DNA of 64,000 bases from Lepidostoma basale (GCA_022606425.2 JAHDVF020000892.1:927106-991105), one strand, 5' to 3'. Numbered from the stretch's first letter, positions 43,780 to 54,125 are shown. Notes: a model not told the origin generated them from the sequence alone. Numbers and translations: made by a program.

Positions 43780-44110
43780 CTTCATATTTTAAAATCGAAG
43801 CTCCTTTGGCGTAATCACGTCTGCCTCAGCTCGGAACCTTCTCCCCTGGGGGAGTGAAGCCATTGAGGTCAGCCGGGTGTTTTGGAAATAAGAAAATATA
43901 TTCGGGACTGCGCGTTTGCCAAATATTATACCGGAACTAAAGTAGGGCAGATTTTGCATGGGGCATGGGGGTGCAGGGATGTTATTGAAATTGATGTTAC
44001 CGTGTATAAAAATAGGCGCTTTAATCTCTTCAGCGATTTGGCGAATATTTGATTTAAATTTAGGGTGCCGAGGTAACATAAAGTACATTTACATTTATCC
44101 CCGCGGAATT
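43780..44110. other. Unique GC-richer island
   Basis: 99-codon minus-strand frame (MYFMLPRHPKF...) has no recognisable domain. No other copy seen. Possibly conserved noncoding. Confidence 0.4.
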
Positions 44111-44364
44111 TGAGAGCACTGATTCGTAAATCGCAACTTTTATCGTGTTATTTTATAATAATATATAATAAAATCGTACTTTTGCTTGTATTGTTTTTTG
44201 TGTGTAAATGTTAATCTATATGTTTTTTTTTCTTAATAGAGAGTACGAATTGTCATCACATTAACGTTTTTACTTAGGCGATCTTTTAACGAGGCTTAAT
44301 TATCATATATCTGACTATAGATTTTTTCTTCAATAATTTAAAAATAAGAAATGAACTAACTAAA

Positions 44365-44520
44365 CTAACAATGTCATAAAATAATGCTCCATCACGCCGT
44401 CTTGCCGAAGGGTTAGACAAAAAGAATGGACTGCCACACTTGAACCGATGCAGCCCTCCATTCTTCTCTTTTCGCCCCTGCGGGAGACGCGGTGTGATGG
44501 GTTGAGAACCTCATCGCCAC
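44365..44520 (-). repeat. N1 LINE 3' end, minus strand
   Basis: CCATCACGCCGTCTTGCCGA, AAAGAATGGACTGCCACACT, then TTCGCCCCTGCGGGAGACGC. Same composite as 58095-58260, where both share the unusual GCGGGAGACGCGGTGTGA block. Confidence 0.7.
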
Positions 44521-44924
44521 CAATAGGCATCTCCAGCGCACACTTCGAACGTCCAACGACTACAAAATAAATCACTCAGAATTTTATATGATTACGGTTG
44601 ATTTTTATATTAATTTTCGATTTCTATTTATATTTTGTCAATTTTGAATAATTTTTTCTTATTTCAACAATTTTACTTCTACCTTCGAACAAAATGTTTC
44701 TGTTAATAAACTTACAATAATAATAATAAGTATAATAATAAATTGAATGATTTGATTTATAGGGTGCCATTCTTATGAATTAGTTAGGTTATCTTAAGGG
44801 TACTATAGAAAATGCTCCATTTTATGAAAAATAAACCTATTAAGTATAAAGGATGCCACCTGACGCAGTCGATCAACATTAACATCAGGATAGGAGAATT
44901 TAAAAAGTTGCGTTTTGAGTCTAA

Positions 44925-45155
44925 CCACCAATTCGTCTCCCGAAGGGGTGGGCAGAAAGAATGGAATATCATACTGTTCTTTCCAGACATACATTACTCG
45001 CTTCTTCAACATTCATACAACTTGGTATGCCCGCAAGTCGATTTTTCTGACTCTACACGTAGCCAACATTAAAAAAAAATTGATTTTATCGTGCCAAATT
45101 TTCCTCGGTCTTCCTCTATTTCTTGACCCGTACACATCGTTACATAATCGAGATA
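44925..45155 (-). pseudogene. N1 LINE 3' fragment
   Basis: TTCGTCTCCCGAAGGGGTGG, GCAGAAAGAATGGAATATCA and the reverse complement of SRNRGRPRKIWHDKIN (45070-45125). Joins the LINE-J fragment at about 45155. Confidence 0.65.
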
Positions 45156-45475
45156 TATGTTGTTCACTAATATGAAAGACGTCGATCTCCGAGGAGACCG
45201 CGTTCAGCAGACTAATTGCTCTTCCCACCGGTGTTACCAGCGGCAGATTGGTTCTGGTGGCCGGTAATTAAAACAATTTGTGCTGTCGCTGTCGGAGAAA
45301 TCTATCAGGGACAAAAATACCAAAAGCCTTTAGTACGGCCGAGTTCTCGAAATGTCCCCCGATTAATTTTAAGAAATGGGTAATGGGATGCCCATCTCTT
45401 CGAAGCTGTAAAGAATTGGTTACGAGCATTTCCAAAAGAAATGCCGGATAGGACTAACGACATCTGAAAATTAAG
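45156..45475 (-). pseudogene. LINE-J C-terminal RT fragment
   Basis: Minus strand encodes GRAISLLNAVSSEIDVFHIS at its end, with NLPLVTP-like and LFRLIDL-like segments upstream. Homologous to 7927-8265 and 52070-52375. The frame runs across the junction into N1 sequence. Confidence 0.7.
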
Positions 45476-45479
45476 TTTT

Positions 45480-46225
45480 GTCGAATGTGTTAAAAATTAA
45501 AGTTGATTGTGGTACATTGCAGATTGATCTCAAAGAGCTTCCTCGTACATATAGAACGAGAACACGAAATTCGAAAGTGTCCGTAACTTCGTCAAGTGTG
45601 TTTGATTCCAGGAAAGATCGGGTTGGCAAAAAATCAAAGAGTCACTCGCCAATTGATTGAAGCGAAAATAAAAGAAGTAATCAGGGAAGTCTGGCGTAAA
45701 AAGTTAATCGTTCCGCCTTTCCCGCCCTTCCAGCCTTTCGGAGGGGGGAAGACAAATATGTCCCGAGTCTTTAATCATTCCATGCGAAACGTCCAACGAT
45801 TTAGCAGGGGTTGACCGCCACACCTTTCCGCTCGGATGGTTACAGCTGAATTTAATTTATTAACGAATACGGCGGATTACGGATAATAATTATTTGACTA
45901 AATAAAATATTGATCTGGTAAAGATATAAATACAATGTCGGATGATAACAGGAAAAATAAGGCATATGTCATGGTGGTACCAAAGTTGATCCTTGAGGCA
46001 TACCAGAATGGAAAATGTGTATTCAATACATGCTTGTGTATTATCATTATCCCCAATGAAAACAAATGTCGTTATTTTACAAGTTTTATATTCCCAACTT
46101 ACCATACGTATGGTATGGTTAGTATGAGGTGCTTTCAAGATCATGAAGCAAATTGCTTCGAATTTCAATTATTTATATTTGGAATTTCTTCTATATACGC
46201 CATACTTTGTTTTGTTATGGTGGTT
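45480..46225. other. Unannotated stretch
   Basis: The frames at 45478, 45596, 45890 and 45935 (up to 100 codons) overlap each other on both strands and have no family motif. No repeat seen. Confidence 0.4.
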
Positions 46226-46297
46226 TATTTCTATTGACATTTTTTATATACTTTGTATATACTCGTACAACACTTATATTTAAAATAAAAAAATTAT

Positions 46298-46335
46298 GTA
46301 GACATGTTTCGGACAAACAGTTCTTCTTCAATAAA
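46298..46335 (-). ncRNA. Hammerhead-like motif, family D left arm
   Basis: Minus strand: TTGAAGA (46325-46331, C3 changed), hairpin GAAC/GTCC with loop TGTTT, GAAACATGTC with intact helix III ACATGT. One core change. Confidence 0.6.
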
Positions 46336-46413
46336 GATACATACAAATCTTTATAGCATCTGTCAGATCATGTAAACAACAACAATTATATAATATTTTT
46401 ATAAATACGTATC

Positions 46414-46450
46414 TTTACTGAAGAAGGACTGTTTGTCCGAAACATGGCTA
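46414..46450 (+). ncRNA. Hammerhead-like motif, family D right arm
   Basis: Core CTGAAGA (46418-46424), extra A, stem II GGAC/GTCC with loop TGTTT (perfect), GAAA (46439-46442), then ACATGGC: U16.1 is G. The defects of the two arms are complementary: one lost C3, the other U16.1. Confidence 0.65.
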
Positions 46451-46924
46451 TGTAATTAATTTTTTTGAATATAAGTGTTGTGTATACAAAGTGTATAAAA
46501 AAGTAAAATAAAATTTTATATTTGGTTTTGATGCATTTTTTTTTCGTATACATGTTTTACTATACTTTATAGATGTGACATATTTCTGAAACTGAAACGT
46601 TCAATGTATATTGAATTGCGTACTTCCAGCACTGACATGTGGTGCGTAAACGCTTACCTTCACTAAGTTGACCAGAAGGAAACTTCGTGGATACACGAAA
46701 GAGCCATGCTACATGTAAGACTCTCATACCAAATAAGAAATACTAATATACGTAGAAGGTCGGGAGTAACGGATGGCATCGAAAGGGTCTCCTTTTACTT
46801 CTAATATCTTCGCAAGGTCTACATGCCACCACCTTGGTCTACCAGTCTGGCGACATATCACACAATTTATCATTTGAGCTTAGCAACCCTTTCGAAGATA
46901 TTCATATTCATTTTACTTTATTTA

Positions 46925-47395
46925 TAAAATTTACTATCTAAGACGTATGTGTGGTAGAACGACATACGACAGAATCTAAAAATGCTGATATAAGAAAGGA
47001 ATGTAGAGCGGAAGAAGTTATTATGAACAAAATTATGAAAGGATCGCTGCGTTGGTTCGGACATATGGAGCGCATGGATGGAGAAAGAACGGTTAAGAAA
47101 GTATACGAGTACGTTAATGATGTAAATGGAGCATCATTGACAAAATTAATTAAATTTTAAAGAACGGTTAAGAAAGTATACGTTAATGATGTAAATGGAG
47201 CATCATTGACAAGATTAATCAAATTTTAAAGGTTGGTCATGTTAGAAGTCGGAAGAATTGACGTGCGTGTATGACTTTCTGTATGAATATGGAGGAAGCT
47301 AGAGAGGGGTTCCAGGATTGAGTAGTGTGGCGGTCCATTCTCTCAGCCTACCCCTGCGGGGAAATGGCGTGATGGTTTGTTTGTTTGTTTATTTG
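46925..47395 (+). pseudogene. N1 LINE 3' end with internal duplication
   Basis: NADIRKECRAEEVIMNKIMK, GSLRWFGHMERMDGERTVKK, then a tandem duplication (47086-47160 and 47161-47229) and the CMNMEEARE / VWRSILSAYPCG-like end with GGCGTGATGGTTTGTTTGTT. The first unit has six extra bases, GAGTAC. Confidence 0.8.
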
Positions 47396-47399
47396 TACT

Positions 47400-47655
47400 A
47401 GGATAGTAAGAAATGTGTGAAGTTCAGGATGTTGTCAGATGGGGGAGACAAAAAAAAAGGTATTGGAGAAACCACGTGGAAAGAATGGACACTCAAAGAC
47501 CATCACACCTAGCGTAACATGGGAAACCAGATGAAAGATGGATACCTGGAAGACCCTCCAAAAGATTAAAAGACAGCTGGAGTCCAAATCGCATAGGCCA
47601 GGCCCTAGCAGTCTTCGGGCAGTATAAAACGGAGAATACTAAGATGGTCTTCTGT
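47400..47655 (+). pseudogene. RTE2 LINE C-terminal fragment
   Basis: KCVKFRMLSDGGDK frame plus RRYWRNHVERMDT-like codons and PGRPSKRLKDSWSP-like codons. Follows an N1 tail directly. Confidence 0.65.
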
Positions 47656-47699
47656 AATTATTAGAAATTTCCCATCATATTACACGACATTAATTTACA

Positions 47700-47985
47700 T
47701 GTTTCAGTATAGTATATAGCAGCATTCATTACCCGGTCTCCGCCTAACCTCTTCTCGTATTCTTCCTCGCTCCATTGAGTGTCGGGAGGCCGGGCCGATT
47801 GCATAATCTCCGGGTAACTGCTATCAATCATTCCTCGCCTCATTCTTCCCGCATCGCCCGCCCTCCTCCCCGCGCTTCCTGCCGCCCCACTCCACCAGAG
47901 ATTACGGTCGCCCCTCTTCCTCAGACTGTTTCTCTCTCCGCATCTTACACCTGACATCAGTCGGCAGCAATAAATATTAAGTATC
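47700..47985. other. Unique GC-richer island
   Basis: 111-codon minus-strand frame over a GC-rich patch; no recognisable motif and no repeat copy. Confidence 0.4.
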
Positions 47986-48159
47986 CGCGTATTCAATCAT
48001 TTCCCACTGTAAAATGTGTCATCAATGAAAAGCTTGTACCGTCACAACTAACCAATTTGCAACGTTAAGTGAAGGTGGTAAACTAACGTATGTTCTAATT
48101 TTAAAACGATATTTCAAATGCAACATCTATATGTATAAGGAAATAACTTACAATTGTTT

Positions 48160-48376
48160 TTTTTTTATGAATTAAAACTCTGTTTTTTCCACTTTTGAGA
48201 TTATTTTTCTCGACATGTTTCGAAGGTTTACATCTTCATCATCGAGAGAACGATATAAACTAGTGGTGGTAAAGGTGTAAGCCTTAGAAACGTGTCGAGA
48301 AAAATAAACTCAAAAGTGGAAAAAACAATGTTTTAATTCATAAAAATTCGGCATTATGGAATTACACAGCCTTAAA
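48160..48376. repeat. Family F inverted pair
   Basis: Arms TGTTTTTTCCACTTTTGAG / CTCAAAAGTGGAAAAAACA. Left motif (minus): ATGATGA (48236-48242), hairpin, CGAAACATGTCGAG. Right: GTGGTAA..., GAAACGTGTCGAG. Ends with GGAATTACACAGCCTTAAAT. The canonical core is absent from both arms. Confidence 0.75.
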
Positions 48377-48519
48377 TTTATCTGAAATTACAATTTTTTT
48401 GTTTTAATTTTATACTTATTCTATTATTTAACAAGTTGATTGTTGACTCCAGTCTGCATTCTATGCGGCAGCAAGACAGATAAGGATTTTCCGAAGAGAT
48501 GTTATAAAACACAGCATCT

Positions 48520-48740
48520 ATAATTAATACGAATGAAAACGTCAGTCTTCTAGAAGTTTTATTATATTTTATGGGAATGACATGTTTCGCCCTTCTAAGG
48601 TATTATCAAATATTATACGTTCGAAACCCGTTTTATTTTCAAAAACACTCCCATAAAATACAATAAAATTTCTAGAAAACTGAATATTTCGTAAAACTTT
48701 ATATGGAGTTTTACATAGATGTTCAAGAAACACTAAATAT
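48520..48740. repeat. Family A inverted pair
   Basis: TTAATACGAATGAAAACGTC, TTCTAGAAGTTTTATTATAT, GACATGTTTCGCCCTTCTAA (minus motif with TTGATAATACCTTAGAAGGG), right arm CATAAAATACAATAAAATTT, TTTATATGGAGTTTTACATA. Confidence 0.75.
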
Positions 48741-48989
48741 GATTTCAAATATGTATAATTATCAATGAAATTTTTACAATGGATATTACCGTTCAACAGT
48801 TTTTTTTATAAAACCTTTCAAAAGAAAAAAATGTTTGATATTATGTTATTATCTAGGTTCGTTATTGTTATTTTATATAATCGTGTCTTCCTATTGAATA
48901 TCTAGTTAATAAATGTTTAGATATGAAACGATACTGATTCACGTTGTATACAAATAAATAATCTATCAATGAATTGGAACAGTAAGTTG

Positions 48990-49650
48990 AAACTCCCCAC
49001 AATCGGCATTGAATGAAGAACAAAGTGCGATGATATCACTTCCTTGTGATTCACGATATACTTCCTGTATCGAACGCGCCGGGTCGGGCCCGGGAACATT
49101 CGAGAAGCACCCCCGCCCCGCGGAGGCCTAGGAAAGGGTGGAAGGAGCAATTAATCCCCTCAGCCACCCCGAAACATCCCCATTCTTCGCAGAGCGGCTA
49201 AATTATTCACGGGGACGGTGTTAAAATCATATTTACTGCATGCGTTTACAGGTAATTTTGCGGAATGTATGGAATGGTAATGGCCAAACAACGTATACTG
49301 GCTGCCTATAAATGCCGAGGAAATTTTCTTTACGGTATCGTCGCGATAAAACGGAAAGGCTCCGGAATATTGTGTGGATACGTTCAATTTGAAACACTTC
49401 GCATTACAGATAACTGAAGACGCCTTTCTCCGCGCGAGAGGGGCACGTAAGGACCGATATGCTTGAAAAATAAATTATAACAAATCTGAAACATCCATTC
49501 CAAGTTAATGCCGCAAATGGGTAAGCAGTTGTGAAGGGAATAACCGTAAACTCTTGTAAAGTACGGTACAAGATGGTATGATGAGTTTCACGAGGCGAAA
49601 TCGTTTCAAAGAAATATAAAATTTTAAACAAAGGTAAAAACACACAAAAA
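48990..49650. other. Unique GC-richer region
   Basis: GC-rich near 49075-49140 and mixed through 49640. Several 75-79 codon minus-strand frames without motifs. No repeat. Confidence 0.4.
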
Positions 49651-50260
49651 TTTCTAAATGTAACATTTACGTAACTGTATATTTTTCTCTCATGCTACTT
49701 TAGTAAACAAAAAAAGAGTTAATTAAAATCTCTGTTTTTTTTTAAATAATGAATAATTGAACGAAAATGTGTTGTATTAATGATCGGGCTTATAAGCGCG
49801 AGAGGGTGGATATTAAACAGAAGAAGGTTGGCATTAAAACAAGTTTATGATTTAAAACTGTTCGAACGAACATTCAGGAGTGGAGATTTAAATTCGTAAA
49901 TGAAGGATCGTTCTTATTATATTAAGTAACTAAATAATTATCGCATAGAATCATAAATGATTTTATGAGACTGTTTCAAGGTTGTCTTAATCTAAATTGT
50001 ATTCGTTATCCAGGTGACTAGAAAATATAAAAAATAAAAATCAAAAATGAACACATATAATGTTTACAAGATATTCATAATTAAATATAAAGCAAAACTT
50101 ATGATAATATCTCTTTAGATCCTAGAAATCTATAGATATTACAGAAATGTTACTATTTAATCATATAATATGATATTAAAATAACATCAAACCAGCACAA
50201 GAAATTTTATGTATTGTAGGAAAATCTTGAAGTTACTACTGTACTAAGTATTTTATATTT
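49651..50260. other. AT-rich, nothing recognised
   Basis: No feature supported. Confidence 0.4.
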
Positions 50261-50265
50261 CAAAT

Positions 50266-50490
50266 CGTTAATACGAATGAAAACATCTGTTTTCTAGAAG
50301 TTTTATTGTATTTTACGTGAAAAGCATGTTTCGCCTGTCTAATTATGATCAAATTTTCAATTAAAATCACTTGATAAAGCCTTAGACAGGCGAAACATTT
50401 CATTCACATAAAATAAAATAAAACTTCTAGAAAACAGACGCTTTCATTCGTATTGATTATTTTATATTGAGTTTTGAAATAATAAATATT
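50266..50490. repeat. Family A inverted pair
   Basis: CGTTAATACGAATGAAAACA, TTTCTAGAAGTTTTATTGTA, GCATGTTTCGCCTGTCTAAT / TTGATAAAGCCTTAGACAGG, CGAAACATTTCATTCACATA, CTTCTAGAAAACAGACGCTT. The hairpin change GTCT/AGAC is matched in both arms. Ends with a degraded 3' module. Confidence 0.8.
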
Positions 50491-50665
50491 TGAAATAATT
50501 TGATTCGTGTAAATTCTAATATACACATCATAATTTTCACGATTGCATATTGATCATATTGTCAATATTTTCCGTGATAATTTCTCTTGTCTCTGCTAGA
50601 AAAAGTTTAATACGTTTATTTCGAATAAAGATGTTTTCCGTTTAAATACAATAAATAATAACATC
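50480..50665 (+). repeat. R-E repeat: probable family A body
   Basis: Shares with 61600-61785 TTAATTCTA-type, TTTTCACGAT, CATATTGTC.ATATTTT, TGCTAGAAAAAGT and TTTATTTCGAATA.AGATG in the same order. Both follow a family A end, so this may be the internal part of the element. Confidence 0.65.
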
Positions 50666-50819
50666 AAAAAATATAGACACATAATCAGTAAAATTAACGA
50701 AAGTCACACAATTTATTTTGGGACAATGATATCACAATGCACGTGTGTATGTACAATACATATTAATAACGCTTTATATATTTAAAATATAAACATATAA
50801 ATAGACGCAAACTCGGGAT

Positions 50820-51195
50820 ATCCTCGTCATCATTGCTCAGCCTATCAAGGGAATTAAATTCTGCTACAAAAAGACAGGCAGACATTCAAAATGGCAGTCC
50901 CAATCCGTCAGACCGGATACAAAAATAATTAAGGGCGCTGCTCCATTCGCGAAATTACTGGAGAGGCGAGGTCCTCGGGATTAAAGTGAATATTTTTCTG
51001 CGATAAATAAAGGATGCCGCTATATTTTAAGGACGAATGTATTCGGGAAGTAGGTCGCGTGTCACGGAGGGACGCAATTGTCACATCCAGGACGAGCGGA
51101 CCCGACAGCCCCGCGAAGGACACATGTTACAGAGATCAGACCGGCGCGGCGCGGCGCGCGAGGGACGGCTCGTAAACATTCTTTCAAGAGCACAA
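50820..51195. other. Unique CpG-rich island
   Basis: CpG-rich near 51050-51175 (GACCGGCGCGGCGCGGCGCG). No repeat copy; opposed frames without motif. Confidence 0.4.
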
Positions 51196-51334
51196 GTGAG
51201 TTATGGGAATTTTTATAATTAACGAAAATATACATCTCCCTTACTATGATTCAAAATATATTATTTCGAAAAAAAAAATACGTTTACATAATCATTTATT
51301 ATTTTTTGATAAACTTAAGACAAAAAAAATAACT

Positions 51335-51795
51335 AACCATCACGCCGTTTCACTGGAGGAATAGGCAGAGGATGGACCGCCATACTGCTCTGCACTGACA
51401 TACCTTTCTCTACATTTATACATCGTCACATGCTCGCTCATCGACTTTTCCGACTTCGAATGTGGCCGACTTTCAGTATTTGATTAATTTAGTCATGCTT
51501 TCCTTGGTCTTCCACGGTTTCTCTTTCCACTCACACTGCTTGTATTATATTAATATATAACATTTTTATCATTCTTCTCTCGTCCATTCGTTCTATATGT
51601 CTAAACCATCTCAGGGATTATTTTTTAATTTTACTTATGATGGAATCATATGCCTTACATGTCTTCCTTATTCCCACGTTCGGTATTCTATCATATATCG
51701 TTTTCTTGAACATTCTTCTCAGTGATCACATTTCTACGGCATTTATTCTAATTTCATCATTTTTTGCTAGCTCCAAGTTTCACTAGAGAGTGCGC
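51335..51795 (-). pseudogene. N1 LINE 3' portion, minus strand
   Basis: ACTAACCATCACGCCGTTTC, AGAGGATGGACCGCCATACT, CACATGCTCGCTCATCGACT and GTCTAAACCATCTCAGGGAT, matching the plus-strand N1 codons for SILSAYP, CMTRCMNV, WFGHM. Extends about 460 bp. Confidence 0.75.
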
Positions 51796-51937
51796 ACTAG
51801 AACTCCACTAAATATTGCCATCCCTTTATCCCTTTATCCCTTGATGATATCCCTTTGATATATTTCTAAGGCATTGTAGAATTTCATAATAATAATTTTT
51901 GTGAATAAAAAACTTTTTTTCCTGATAATCTAATGAA

Positions 51938-51995
51938 TTTTTAAAAATTAAATAAAACGGTGCTTTTCAAAAACTACTTCCACTTTTGTCTTCTT
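51938..51995 (-). repeat. Family C tail fragment
   Basis: AAATTAAATAAAACGGTGCT then AAAAACTACTTCCACTTTTG. No core or hairpin remains. Confidence 0.6.
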
Positions 51996-52069
51996 ATGGC
52001 ATCGAAGGACTGATCTGACGTGGCAGGCCCAAGTTGACGTGGATGCACTCATTCAAATACTTTCAATTC

Positions 52070-52375
52070 GAACATACTTTCACTAATATGAAAGACGTCG
52101 ATCTCCGAGGAGACCACGTTCAGCAGACTAAATGCTCTTCCCACCGGTGTCACCAAAGGCAGATTAGTTCTGGCGGCCGGTAGGTAAAACAATATGTGCT
52201 GTCACTGTCGGAGATATCTATCAGGGACAAAAAGACCAACATCCTCCAGCACGGCCGAGTTCTCCTCGAAAAATCTCCTGATTAATCTAAATAAATGGGT
52301 TATTAGATGCCCATCTCTTCGAACCTGTAGAAAATTGAATCAAACGTAACCATTCCCGAAACAAATTTCTATTAC
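52070..52375 (-). pseudogene. LINE-J C-terminal RT fragment
   Basis: AAAGACGTCGATCTCCGAGG, GTTCAGCAGACTAAATGCTC, TTAGTTCTGGCGGCCGGTAG, GCACGGCCGAGTTCTCCTCG. Same strand and structure as 45156-45475; the latter part is frameshifted. Confidence 0.7.
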
Positions 52376-52379
52376 CACT

Positions 52380-52840
52380 ATATGGAACGCGGACGTTTGA
52401 AATAGAAAAAATATTTTGACTTTTCACAAAGGAAAACTCGCTAGCATGGAATCATACATTCACATCATTTTACCGGCTCGGCATAAAATTTTATTACGTT
52501 AAACTATTGCAAAAAATTGCATTTTGCTGACTGCATTTCAAATAGAATCCCATGTGAAAGGAAAATGCACACGATTCCAAAATATTTATTTTCAAGTATC
52601 GAAAACTTTGATATTAGCATTCACTTTATGGTGGAATATTTTTACCTTGGTACATATTTATTCAACTTCAACCAACGCCACCTATTCCGAATAGAAATAT
52701 GTATAAACCTTGTACGTAAATTTATTCACGGCATATAAACAAGCGATGCAAATTTTGGCAATAACGATTTATCGAATGTATGACTTTAACAATAATAACG
52801 TATTAGTTTATATCTAAATTAACCTTATTGTAAATTAACT
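52380..52840. other. Unannotated stretch
   Basis: 73-codon plus-strand frame at 52517 has no motif. No repeat recognised. Confidence 0.4.
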
Positions 52841-52844
52841 TACG

Positions 52845-52968
52845 AGCACGCCTTCTCCCGAAAGGGTAGTACAGAAATAATGGACTGCCACAATTTTCTT
52901 TCCTGACATCGTTTTCTCATACATCGTGTCATGCACGCACGTCATTTTCGTCATCGCTTTCTAATGTC
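52845..52968 (-). repeat. N1 LINE 3' end fragment
   Basis: CGCCTTCTCCCGAAAGGGTA, CATCGTGTCATGCACGCACG. Abuts a SINE1. Confidence 0.6.
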
Positions 52969-52971
52969 TTT

Positions 52972-53118
52972 GTTCTGGTGTAGAATACAGGTGACGTTTT
53001 ATTGTCACGTGAATTCTACACCAGTATAAGAATCACACTGTCATTACCTGGAAGCGAACCCGGGACCTTGGGTGTTGCAGTTATACCTGTTGCTGTGTTC
53101 TGTCACGAAGGTTGTGTT
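52972..53118 (-). repeat. SINE1 copy, truncated
   Basis: Contains TTATTGTCACGTGAATTCTA, CACTGTCATTACCTGGAAGC and GAACCCGGGACCTTGGGTGT; box B matches GGGTTCGCTTCC. Confidence 0.75.
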
Positions 53119-53222
53119 AATTTTAATCTTTCGTATAAAGCACTTTATTTGTGGTGTGACAGTATTAAATAAAATAATAATACACTTGTAGTAATTTGTA
53201 TTAATACCACTTTATTTGGTAA

Positions 53223-53262
53223 CACCAACCGGTTTCGCTCGCGACGAAGCTTCGTCAGGGTG
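53223..53262 (-). ncRNA. Hammerhead ribozyme candidate, family B left arm
   Basis: Minus strand: stem I CACC (53259-53262) pairs with GGTG (53223-53226); core CTGACGA (53252-53258); extra A; stem II GCTT/GAGC closing a CGTCGC loop; GAAA (53233-53236); helix III ACCGGT; U17 at 53227. All core residues consensus. Best-preserved family B copy together with 19238-19277. Confidence 0.77.
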
Positions 53263-53311
53263 AGAGAATAAACAAAATATCACGTATTTAGTCATATTTA
53301 GTTTATTCTCT

Positions 53312-53351
53312 CACCCTGACGAAGCTCCGGCGGGAGCGAAACCGGTTAGTG
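53312..53351 (+). ncRNA. Hammerhead ribozyme candidate, family B right arm
   Basis: Core CTGACGA (53316-53322), extra A, stem II GCTCC/GGAGC with loop GGCG (five perfect pairs), GAAA (53338-53341), helix III ACCGGT, U17 at 53347. The first base pair of stem I is lost (AGTG in place of GGTG). Confidence 0.7.
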
Positions 53352-53559
53352 TTACCAAATAAAGTGGTGTTAATACAAATCACTAAATGTGTATTATTAT
53401 TTTATTATATATAATTTGTGTTTATTTTTTATGATATTATTGATTGATATGATTCTTAAAAAAGTTTTATAATAATAATAATTTTGTCTTAAATAACCGA
53501 TGCACATAATATTCGTGGTGCTCACAAGATAACTGAATCTTTAACATTAAAAGCAGGGG

Positions 53560-53765
53560 CAATCCGTTAAGCGGTCCTTATATTTGTGGATAGCGTGGGC
53601 ATACTAAGAGCCTCACCCGTGATACAATATTCCTCTTCATTTACATTCAAATGTTCTCCGGTGCAAGCGGCCGGCGAACGGCGCTTTCAGGGGGCACGCG
53701 AGTGGTCCGAGTAGCTCGGCGGCCGAGACTTTCAAAGGAAACATTTAAGAGACCCCGTAAAAGGC
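53560..53765. other. Unique GC-rich island
   Basis: GGCGAACGGCGCTTTCAGGG and CTCGGCGGCCGAG. Single-copy; no coding signal. Confidence 0.4.
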
Positions 53766-53954
53766 AAAAGATTTTAACGTAACCATTCACTAAAGGTTAA
53801 AAACCATTTTACGAAAACCTTTTTGGCTTTATGTTGTTGCATGATGAAAACAAAAGCATTTTATTAATTCATGAACCGACTATATAAAATAATGCGTCGA
53901 CATCGACTATATAATTTTAATATTTTTTCCTGTTATGATGACTGTGCTGATACA

Positions 53955-53994
53955 TCGGGGAGACGGCGTGATGGTTAGTTAGTTAGTTAGTTCA
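53955..53994 (+). repeat. N1 LINE extreme 3' end (TTAG tail)
   Basis: GGGGAGACGGCGTGATGG followed by five TTAG-type units; nothing else of the element remains. Confidence 0.75.
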
Positions 53995-54009
53995 TTATTA
54001 AATATAATA

Positions 54010-54125
54010 TCAGTATGCTTTTAATTTTTTTTTTCACCACCTTATTTTTTTTAGTGTCTTTTGTAACCCTGACGAGGCAGGAGCGTTACCGGTTGGTTGT
54101 TGAAAATAATGGAAGTGATTAAATA
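54010..54125 (+). repeat. Family B-like hammerhead remnant
   Basis: TAACCCTGACGAGGCAGGAG, GCGTTACCGGTTGGTTGTTG. CTGACGA is intact, but GAAA is GTTA and the hairpin is deleted. ACCGGT retained. Closest to 36770-36840. Confidence 0.6.

Larger units (their letters stand above)
46228..46512. repeat. Family D inverted pair
   Basis: Arms begin ACACTTATATTTAAAATAAA and end ATATAAGTGTTGTGTATACA. Two opposed ribozyme motifs at 46298-46335 and 46414-46450 with a spacer holding GCATCTGTCAGATCATGTAA, which is also at 58675. Confidence 0.8.
53196..53384. repeat. Family B inverted pair carrying two ribozymes
   Basis: Arms of about 80 bp (ACCACTTTATTTGGTAACAC / GTGTTACCAAATAAAGTGGT) separated by about 22 bp; the arms include the whole ribozyme and GAGAGAATAAAC. 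The most symmetrical head-to-head pair in the window. Confidence 0.88.

Noticed and set aside
43789..44088. 99-codon minus-strand frame
   Set aside because: Lies in a GC-richer unique island where stops are rare; no recognisable domain.
45890..46237. Two overlapping 92-100 codon frames on opposite strands
   Set aside because: Antisense overlap, hydrophobic AT-driven composition and no motif.
53196..53384. microRNA precursor hairpin
   Set aside because: The arms are transposon inverted repeats with ribozymes; no evidence for a processed 22-nt product. Small-RNA data could still show siRNA or piRNA from it.
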